Origin: Myoxocephalus aenaeus
Lineage: Eukaryota; Chordata; Actinopteri; Perciformes; Cottidae
Direction of reading: 5' to 3'
DNA length: 64,000 bases
NCBI GenBank assembly: GCA_038501785.1
Contig: JBAMJR010000068.1
Span: 946,001-1,010,000, forward strand
Each line of letters opens with the position of its first letter. Position 1 is the stretch's first letter. The position numbers and the translations under genes are program-made. Positions 52,654 to 63,170 of the stretch are shown here, piece by piece. The notes under the pieces are model-generated. The model was not told where the DNA came from and ran no database searches. It was given only the letters and a program-made list of their open reading frames with translations.

Positions 52654-55600
52654 TAGAATAGAAATAGCTGGGAATAAAATAAAATAGAAATAGCTGGGAT
52701 TAAAATAAAATAAAATAGAAATAGCTGGGATTAAAATAAAATAAAATAGAAATAGCTGGGATATAAAATAGAAATAGCTGGGATATAAAATAGAAATAGC
52801 TGGGATAATAAAATAGAAATAGCTGGGAATATAGTGTTTCTGATAATGACTCATCTTGAAATTGCTCATTTTTAAGGATGAAACATTTACATTATCACTC
52901 CTAAAATTGATATTAATGGGGGGGGGGAATATTTTTTGTGTGCAATATTTTACTTTTTGCAGGTGCGGCAAGAAGAATTGGTCAAAAAATGTCTCTTGTG
53001 TTTTGGGTCTGTCCGTCATTGCGACTGCTTTGACAGCGAACACGATTGTCAATAACCTCGCCTGTCTGTTCCCATCCTGCTCCTCGGGGACACGGGATCA
53101 AACAGATAAACTCACCCTGACATTAGCAACACACACACAGCCCCAGGTCCCAAACGATTGAATAATTCTGTGCTCCCTGTTTGTTGACTTTTTCATTTCT
53201 TTGTGCTGATTTCACGGCTCGTTGAGCAAGGCCCCTCTCCTGTGTAACGTGACCAGTGTAGTGGCTGATTGTCAGCGCTGTTCCATATGGCAGCTCGCGC
53301 CTGGAGGTCAGAGCTCAGGGTCCTTGCACCCGTTCTCCATTTGGGGCCCTTCTCCCATCATTTTGAACCCATCACACCCCGACTGCTGCAACTTAATAAG
53401 GAGATCAGTAAGAATAACGCCACAGCAAGGATGTGCTAAATAGCTGCAATGAGGCGCGTGTGCAGTATGTTAATTACTTTTTATGCATGAGTGTGTGTGT
53501 GTGTGTGTGTGTGTGTACTACAGATGCAAGCCAGGTTTTTTCGACCTACAACAAGTGAACCCGGCCGGGTGCCAAGCGTGCTTCTGCTCCGGCCACTCGC
53601 TGGCCTGCTCCTCGTCCGGCCGCCACGCCGCCGCCGCCATCACTTCTGACTTCACCGAAGGTACCGTCCTCGACTCGGCATCCGTTAACGAGCTTCCCTC
53701 GTTCCCGCGGGATCGTAATTGCCCGGCCAAAATGAACAAGACCAACGATGTTTACTTTGTTTTCCGACGGAATTCGCACCGTTTTAATTTCCCCCTAACT
53801 GCCACGCGTTTGGATTGTGTGTTTTATTCATCAGGTCGCTGTGTTTCTTTCTGCGTATCGACTTATTGGGCGTGTTGTTTTCAAGAGAGCCTTCTTTAAC
53901 GCGTGGCCACGAACAGATGACAACTCAAGAGATCGGCTTAAGAAGCTTTTAAATAGACAAAACACCAACTAATTAGAAAATCAATTTGACAACATATAAG
54001 CGTGCATAACTAAACGAGCTGCAGACGCAGAAGAAAACCAATTCCAGAAAACACAATGAAGAAAAAGAATCTGCCAATTTGATTTAGGTTTATCTCAATT
54101 CTACCACTTTGGGTGCATGATTCATGTATTATTGCACATGATCTTCAATGTGTTTTCTCAACTTGGCTGCAGCATGTTTCTGTATGTGTGTGTTGAGGCC
54201 TCTGTTGATCACAGATGGAATAAAACTAATAGAAACATAATCTGATCTCTGGTAAGAAGAACTCGCATGTTTAGACTCTTTGCTATCCAGTCTGTGATGC
54301 AGAGAAAAGCTATGCTTCATGTCTTTAAATGTTTCCTCTTCAGATCAGGATGGCTGGCTGGGAGAATTCTCCGGAGGGCAGGAGTACCCCCTGCTGTGGA
54401 AGGAAGGGGAAGTCTACCTGCTGCCTCTCACCGAGGAAGACATCGGCTTCTACAAAGCCCCCGGTGAGTCAGAACGGAAAATAATAGAGATTTGAGTTCA
54501 TCCATGGAGACGGATCACGACTGGGTCAAACGGGTGGGACAGAAAAGAAGCAGTTTTAGCATTGTTGACATTTACGTTATTAGGTAATAAATCCTCCAGT
54601 TGTTGCTCTTCTAGCAAATATGTAAATTATATTAGTGTTAATAGAGCATCTTTAATACCCGTAGCGTGTTCCTGTTGTTCCTTAGTGAGATTAATCAGGT
54701 TCTTTGGCGGCGGGTCACGCAGTTATTCTGACACCATTTTCTCCAAATCCGTTATCCGAGCCATTAGAAGATAAGGGAATAAGCCGGCCCGGCTGCAGGA
54801 CTTAGGGGCCCCGTTTCTATCAGCCGCCCCGGCAGCAGAAGGCCTGATGGAATTGGATGTCTTGGCCATGCTGGAGAAGCAACAAAGTGAAAATTGGCTT
54901 GGCTTCTTCTTGTCTCCGCTAAGTCGGTTCTAGGCATCGACTCCAGCAGCCCCTCCAGCCGCCGTGCAGTCCACCGCCAAAAGCAAAAAAAACAGGAGCA
55001 ATCCCATTAACGCCGCATCCTGGAGGTTTAATGCCCGAAACGCGCGATCACAGAGAACGACTCCATTTAGAGGCGTCTTTTTTTAGAATAAGATGAAACG
55101 CTCACAGCCGGATGTGACCAAGCCTGGTGGTCAGGCATAATTTGCAGAATGTCGTTATATGAATACGCTCATAAGACATGGGTGTTCAAGTTTGATTGCT
55201 GTGTGTGTGTGTGTGTGTGTGTGTGTTTACATCTGCAAGTCCATAATGAATGCCCGCATTCATTATGGACTTGCAGATATATATATATATATATGTGTGT
55301 GTAATTATAAATGTACATAGTTAATAGTGTCTTTTAAAGTTGCTTTCTTCTTCACGCGGTCCACAGTGACGTCTCTGTCGGCCACAACACACAGATTAGT
55401 GGCCCAACTAGCCGAGAGCAGCTTTGTGGCAGCCTGCTTATCTACTTCCTGCAGTGCTTGTTTATGTTGTTTCTCCACATAATAAATGCACAAATCTATT
55501 GCCTTGCAATCCCTATTAATGATCTCATTTTCTCATTTTTTTTTTTATAGCGGTGCATGTGTACAGTTACTTTATAAGATTATACCAGAGTTGCAGCGGC

Positions 55601-58600
55601 TTTGAAAGCAGTTCTCAAATTCTCTCTCTTCGCCACCGTCTCGGCTCTTTTAACTTTTAATTTGTATTCGCGCTGAAAATCCCCTCCGCTGTGTTCTCCG
55701 GCAAAGCACTGGAGATAATTCTGAGTGACAACTCCGCGTCGAAAACATCGCGCCGAAACGCAATTTCTGTGATTCCAGTGAATGTATTTGTCACCGTAGT
55801 TTGTCTTGGGCTTCAGCTGTCACGCAAGGGGACAGGATTCAATCATAGGCTCTCTCTTTTTTTTTTATTGAATTCTTGGAGAGACCGGGGGTTTGGGGAT
55901 CTGCGCGGCTCTCGCGGCTCCAGAAATATCAGCCGACGCTGCAGAGGTCACAGATATTCCCTCAGTAGCGCCTGACAAAGGAGTCGTTGGACCAGACAGG
56001 GAGAGTTTGAGAACCGTATAAAAGAAGAAGAGAGAGAGAAATAATTTCTATTGAGTCCCTTGAACTCCCAGTGACAAAGAGGCCAACAGGGCACGTACAC
56101 CTCCATTATTCTCACCTCTGCCTTTCTTCACCCCAGTGACCAACATTCCCCCTCTCCCCTTCCTTCCTTTTCACGCCAAAGTGCCAAAGTCATAAATGCA
56201 TGCATGTATAGGTACACGTGTGCATGTGCAAAGCCACTCGTCCTCCTCTTGATCCCGGGCCTCTGCTTGACGGTTGACGCAGGCCCGAGCTTCGAGTCCC
56301 CCCCTCGCCGACTCAACAGACCGAACGCTTGAGCGCCGCTGCCAGGAACGATCATAAACAAACATGAAGTGCCTTCCCGAAAACAGTTGCTTTGACCTGC
56401 CTCCAACAACCGTGTCCACCACTCGATGCTGGACGCGGGAACCGTTGGCTCTCTTGGCTGAGCGGCGCTTCATTGCTGAAGGGGAGATCATCTAATGTAA
56501 GTCCTTCCAGCCATCTGTTGAGGAGCTCGCGATGGAAAAGGAAAAACAAAGAAGTCAGAATTGAAATGAAACAGCCCTCTCCTAGAAGGCGAGAGAGCAG
56601 CATATGGCTGCTCTTGTGTTCGGTTTGAGAGCGAAAGAGAGTAAGGATCCATGAGAGCAGCTCCAGGCTGCCTGTCACTGCGATTCAAGAAGCAATTGCA
56701 GCTGAGAGCCGCACACAAGCTGAGCAATACCTGCTCCCAGGTCTGCATATAAACCAGGCTGGTGGCCAAACCAAAACAGACGATGAAAAAGAGGAAGTAG
56801 AAACAACAAAAACAGAGGGGAAGCACACTAACCTAGGAGGTGACGGAGTGATTGAGTGGCAGAGTAAAGTATGCTTGAAGCTCAGTTGTGCAAAGTGTTG
56901 TCTGACCACATCTAACTGTGAAGGTCTCGCCGCTCGTTCCAGATGGCCTCAACTCCGCTTCCTCCTCCTGGCTGCGTCCCACCGCCTCCACAATCGCTCT
57001 CGGAGAACCCTGCGTCTCCTGCGGGTTCTGTTGCCTCGACACAGATCATCTTTTAGGCGGCGATCTTCACGGCGTTGCGCTCGGTTGCGCACACAAACAG
57101 TAACGGAAGTAGTCGAAAAGAGAGCTTGAGAGAGAGAGAGAGAGAGAGAGATTCAAAGCCTGGCTGCTTTCTTCCTCTCCAAAAACACTTGACCAATCAC
57201 TGCGCGGTCCTGCCAATTCCACGGTTGGACCGATTTTCTTTTGGCGGAGAGGTTTGACGCTTTCAGACAGTCTGTCTGCGCTCGTCCAAAACATCCTCAT
57301 TCATTTCAGGCCACGGCCATTGGCACAACGGAGCAGACGCCGAATCATGTTCGATTTATATCTGAGATAAATCATCACTAATGGTTTGCATGGGTGTATT
57401 CAATGTGTATTATGGGCACAGGCATGCTCGGCAAAATGAACAGAACTAACAGCTCACGAACGGCGGTTGCATCGAGTTACGTTATGTGTTCAAGCTAAAT
57501 TCAGTACAAATGAGTAGATAGATAGATGGATGGATGGATGGATGGATGGATGTACACTTTATTTATCCCAAGGGGACATTAGTTTGTCAAAGTAGCAAGC
57601 AACTTACATAGAAGACACAAAAACACAAAAAATGCTATCATGATGCATTCAAATGCAATCTTGTAAAATGTCGCTTTTGGCGAGAAACTTCAGGGATTAA
57701 CAACAATTCCAACAGTTGTGAATTTGCAGAAAGCTCTAAGCAAATGGTAATAAAGGAGTGTTTGGTGACGTACATTTAGTTTTTTCCTGATATCTAGAAT
57801 TATGGAGCATTGCGGCATCCCTAGTTGACCTGATTAAACGTTTAAAGTGTGTGCAACCTTTGCCCTCACACTGTCCGCATCGTTGGTCGATGTTGGAGCC
57901 TCAGCGGGGCGTCTGTTTGTGTGAGGCGGCTGGGATTTAATTGATATTGAGTTGATTTAATTTGGTTCGGCGCAAAGTCTAAACTCACTGATTGATCGCG
58001 AGCTCCTCTGGCATCCCCCAAAAGTTATAGAGGAATCTATCACTTGTGGTAGAGACTGTACAAATGTGTTCCTGGCCGAGCGTCGACGGCAGCACAGCCG
58101 GAGGACTGCAGATCATTCTGAAAGACTCGCGTTACCAGTTAAAACTTTGGCTCTCTTCATTCTGTTGTTTCGGCATTTATTTAAATAGTATCTATGTGTC
58201 ATATATTTGGACTGTCCCTGCAACAATTACTTTAAATCAATTTAAATATAGAATTTGATAACTTAAAATATTCACATGTTTAAAACATTTTAAAACATGG
58301 GTTTTTTTTGCTTTAAGGAATACTTTTTGAGGAACGCTCAAATTTGCTTTGCTTTGTCGAGAACTTTAAACTCTCATCAAGAAGCAAAAGAAAACGTATT
58401 TCCAGAACTATTTCTTTAAAAGGATCAATATACGTTTCAGTATATTTCAGATCAGTAATATAGCAGCAAATAAAAGTGTTTTATCAAGATTTCGTGGAAT
58501 AATGTCGGCTCTGCCAGCGCATTTACTGTAGTTTGCACTGCTAGCGCCGTTAGCACCGTTAGCTTTAAGCCACTCCCTATTTCATATTTAATAATTTAGC

Positions 58601-61600
58601 TAAATTGATCGACTGATCAATCTACTGCCTAGTGGTTGAAGTACACGCTGAATGTTACAAAGAAAACGTGTCTCAGTATTGTGGGGAAATAAACATCCGC
58701 ACTCGTGGTATTTAGAGATTGCTAAACTTTTTAATATTCTCCAATTTGTCTTGAGAGATAAAATAATGAATATAAATCCACGGCAATACACAGACAGCAG
58801 ATCACGCTTACACATGATTAATCCTTTCATTGTTTTTTTTCATAGAGATTCATTACTTTGGCGAGGGACTCGCAAGTGCGGCCATTTTTGAACGGTCTAT
58901 TAGGGTTGTGAGTAATTATGCCGTATAGTTCCTCCGTCCTCACAGACGAAGAACCGGCAGAAAACCACACTGACGCAAATCCGACCGCAGCAGAATAATG
59001 GCCAGCACGCTGAAACATAACCACTCACAACCGTAAGGGAGCACTTTAGGAAAGAATATTAGCTTAGTCACACAACAGCATTACTGGGCTCATTACCCAC
59101 TGTTATGCAAGAAATGTGCAGTATATATTTCCTATTAATCACTTCAAAAGGAATATCTGTTGACTTTTATTTTCTGTGAACACAAGTTTCCTATATTGCT
59201 CATTATTATAATGCATCTCTTCCCAAATATAGGTAATTGCCTCTTCCCTGTTCCCCCAAACCAGACGCTCTGCTGAGACGTAATGCAACGATGACCGTGT
59301 GTTGAGTAAAGGAAGTGATGTGTTTCTTACGTGACTGACTGGAGAGAGCAACGTTTATTAAATGTCAAATATATTGCACCGAATAGAGCATGTCGAGATT
59401 ACGTTTACATTTTATTAAAAAAAATGTCCACAGGTGTGCTCTATGGAGCTCAGAAACAACAAAAGGCAATTACTATTATTATTAAGTAAAAAAAAACTTG
59501 TATCTAATTATTTATCAGCCTTTTTGTTTTCCCTTTTTTAGATATTTGTATATATATCCAGCCCACTGATTGAGTGATGTCTCTCAGGTGGAGGTGCTCC
59601 ACAACAGATTTAACTCCGCCTTCTTCTCAGAAGAGGGTGGAGTTTAAAAAAGGGGGCGTAACAGGTCCACACTTAATCATTTACTGATTCTCTCTTTTCA
59701 TCCACCAACATTTACCGTTTGCCCGCATTTCCTAAACACACCAAGCCTTCTTAGCGATAGTCAACATTATTATATTTAACCATCCCAGCCAGTGGAGCTA
59801 ATGTTAAGTTCCTTTAATCACCCTTTGCTAAATGAGTGCAAACAAAAACGTCAACTGAAGCGTTTTAGTAGCTAGATTTATGAAAACTGTCGACAGCAAG
59901 TAAGAAGTAAGAAAATGTATTTTGGGGGGGAAATTTTGGGGGAGACAGTTTTAACTTTAAGTAGTCTGTGTTGTGTTTGGGTCTAACTTTGCACTGGCTT
60001 GAGTGGTGGCTTGGAGTGAGAATTGATCTATTAGTTGTTGTGTTTCTACCGGGTACCGTGTCTGGATGCGAGAGGCCTCGTTGAAGGCATCCTGTCTAAT
60101 TGGTGATGGATTTAATCTCACGCTCATTTCTTTTCCGGACTGGCTGACTTTTTTTATTCCCTGTCATCGATATATATTGATTCTGAGACTACACTGAGAC
60201 GTATGGAAGCTCATTTCTCCTGAGTAAGCGGTGTGTTTTTACTGGCGATGATTGGTGGTTTTTAGGCTGCTCCCTCTGCTCCTGATTGGCTGTAATTATC
60301 TATTTTCTATTGATTCTGAGGGCACATTGACATGAACGATGCCTGACTAGACTCGGACCAGAAAGTGCTATTGATTGGTCGTGTAATGGAAGCCTGTCAT
60401 TTCTTACAAATACTGACCCCCCCAGCTTTGAATGGTTAATATAGATATAGTATCTCTATAGTTGTGCTTCCTTCATGTACCCTCTCATTCAAATGGAATT
60501 GCTTAAAGTAACAGCTGAGAACGGAAGGCAGCGGGGTATTTTACTTTCCTGTAAGATTATTATTTGTGAAAGCTTTCAGCTTATTAGAGAGAACAGAGAC
60601 ACAGTCACGCGTCACTTGTGTCGGGGAGAGCGGCGCAGGTGTACTGCAGGAAACAGGAATGGAAAGAAATAGCTTTTATTTAAAGTGTGTGCATGCAAGG
60701 CAAAACGGAACAATACAGAACAAAACCAAGGATTCAAGAGTGACTGAAACTACCGTAAAATGCGGGTTATAAGGCGACCCTTTTATAAGCTGCATCTACT
60801 ACCGTACTTTTCGGGTTACAAGCCGCTCCTACGGCTGATCAGTGTCCCCGCTGTAGCAAGCTAGTAGCGCTGCTAGCTAGCGCTGCTAGTAGCGCTGCTA
60901 GCTAGCGCTTCTGCTGCTACCGGCCGCTGCTACTGCTACTGCCCGCTGCTGCTGCTACTGCCCGCGTCCCCTCTGCCCAAGTCGGGTGTCGAGCCTGGTC
61001 CCGCTACCTTCGGTGGTTTTCAGGGAGCTAGCGGAAGTTAGCGGGGAAGTGACGGAGCGCTAGCAGGAGCCCCAGCTGGCTACAGCGGGGAGCTGTCGGG
61101 GACACTGACCGAAGGTAGTAGCGGCTTGTAACCCGAAAAGTACGGTAAATAAAATAAAAAAGTTGTATTTAATCATAAACAAGCCGCGGCGGTTTATAAG
61201 CCGCTGCTGCTGCTGCTACTACCCGCTCGTCCCCGTACCCGAGTCAGGCGTCGAGCCGGGGCCGGTCCCGCTACCGTCGGTGGTTGTCGGGGAGCTAGCT
61301 GTGCTGCTAGCGCTGACAACACTGTTATTTACTTGAAATCATTGTGGCAGCTACAGCTAGCGCTCGCAGGCTAGCACCCGAGCGCTAGCTGCAGCTGCCA
61401 CAAGAATTTGTGGCTGCACTGTTTGAGCTCAAGTAAACAGAGTTGTCAGCGCTAGCTCCCCGCTCGCTAGCTAGCGCTCGCTAGCTCGCTAGGTTAGGAC
61501 CCCTGCCTCTAGGACTCCCGCCTCCTCGAGTATTTCACGTGAATTTTGTACCGTATGTCTCTGCAACTGCTGCTGAATTTAGAATCGTAAAAAAAATACA

Positions 61601-63113
61601 CAAATTAGCCGCAACGATATTTAAGCCGCATGGGTCAAAGTTGAGGAGAAAAAAGTAACCGGCTTATAACCCGAATTTTACGTTAGGTCTTAAATGTGAC
61701 TCAACTATATAAAAAGGGGACGTATAGCCACCGCGGACGTCACCCATTGGCTTGTGGGATACAGATTGAAGCCTCGAGTTCTACAAATTGTTTGGTTTTG
61801 TTCGCCGCCATCTTGGTTATTTTTGGAACCAGAAGTGATACGAGAGTGTGGAGCTGGATGAGATATTTTTAGGCCAACAAAATGTTAAAAATGAACTTTC
61901 ATGAACACTGTGAAAGGGTTAAAGTTCAAAGACGAAAACTTGAACAACACCCAGACTGGACAACGCTGTGGTAGCAACCTTTCAAAAGCAAGGTACCCTG
62001 CTTTGTTGTCTATTTGACTCTAAATGGGACAATAATGTACTAAATAAACATCATGCTGTATTGAAGAAGAACCCATGTTTACAATATCAAGTGAGAAGTG
62101 CAGTCATTTTCTCAGACTTCTTTTTGTAACTAGAGGAGTCGCCCCCTGATGGCCAATAGAGAGATAGTGGATAGTGAGATATGGGCAAACAGAAAACCCC
62201 CAAAACCCAGAAAACAAGCTTATGTCCAGTTTTCACAAGGAATGTGAGAGCAGAGCCCATGATATATACGGTAACTAATATACATGATAAACCAAAAGAA
62301 GTGATTGATAAAGCAAATAGCATTATTTATTGTACCGTAAAATAAGACTAATTGAAATAGTAATTACATTGCTCTCTACTCTCTAAAGAAGTAATAACCT
62401 ATTACTTTGACTAATAACTTTGACACATCACCGAGCAGCATCCACACACCTAATGGCGGCGTGTCGAATCCCGCGACCTCGCAGAAGTGTTGCAGGTCAG
62501 ACGAAAACACGGACTAATCTGGCCGTCAATATGGCGGCGAGAGTGGGCCGGAGACGTGCAGAAGGCGAGATATCAGACCATCAGACAGCTTGAATTGCTC
62601 CGCGTGACGCCGGAGGCACCTCGCAAGCAAAATCACCCACTCAAGTCCTTTAGCCCTTCCGACCCCCCAGAGGAGCTCAGGATGTACTTCACACACGATT
62701 ACACTCAAAAAACAAGGTGGCAACCAGGCGTGCAACCTGTCGGTTTTGCCCGCTCGCTCACCCAGAGAAAGGCGGCATAGTTGTTGTTGTTTTTTTTCCA
62801 AAGATTTTTAGATTCTACAATATGTGATGAGTTGTCGACATTTTATTTTGTATTTTTTTTTATTCATATTGAAGGCTGGTAAGACTGCGGTTTATTTTTA
62901 TATATCAAAAGCTCCACTTGTGAATGTTTTTTTTCTCCTTTAGTTGGGATGTTGGTAGTGGGGGGGGGGGGGGCATGTCTAGTGGTGGCTAAGATCTTTG
63001 AAGTCCTGTTAATGTGCTGTAATGAGCCAGAGATGAGAGGGTGGGTAATTACACATAGACTTCTGCAGTGCTCCATGTGTGCTCCAAAAGCCTGTACCCT
63101 TTTGCCCTGACGA

Positions 63114-63170
<57 letters not shown>

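Larger units (their letters stand above)
52411..53523 (+). other. lamc3 intron 7
   Basis: 1.1 kb intron almost half filled by repeats: a TGAA run with LINE-like tail (52467-52560), an AAT run (52611-52651), an AAATAGAAATAGCTGGGAT tandem repeat (52652-52830), a short G run (52918-52927), and a GT run that ends at the exon 8 acceptor (53491-53516). Confidence 0.85.

Noticed and set aside
52543..53052. 169-residue tyrosine/isoleucine-rich frame on - strand
   Set aside because: Entirely generated by AAT triplets and the AAATAGAAATAGCTGGGAT tandem repeat.
53661..53899. Extension of exon 8 frame past its donor
   Set aside because: Similarity to laminin stops at SDFTE, a GT donor is present there, and exon 9 resumes the L4 sequence in the right phase.
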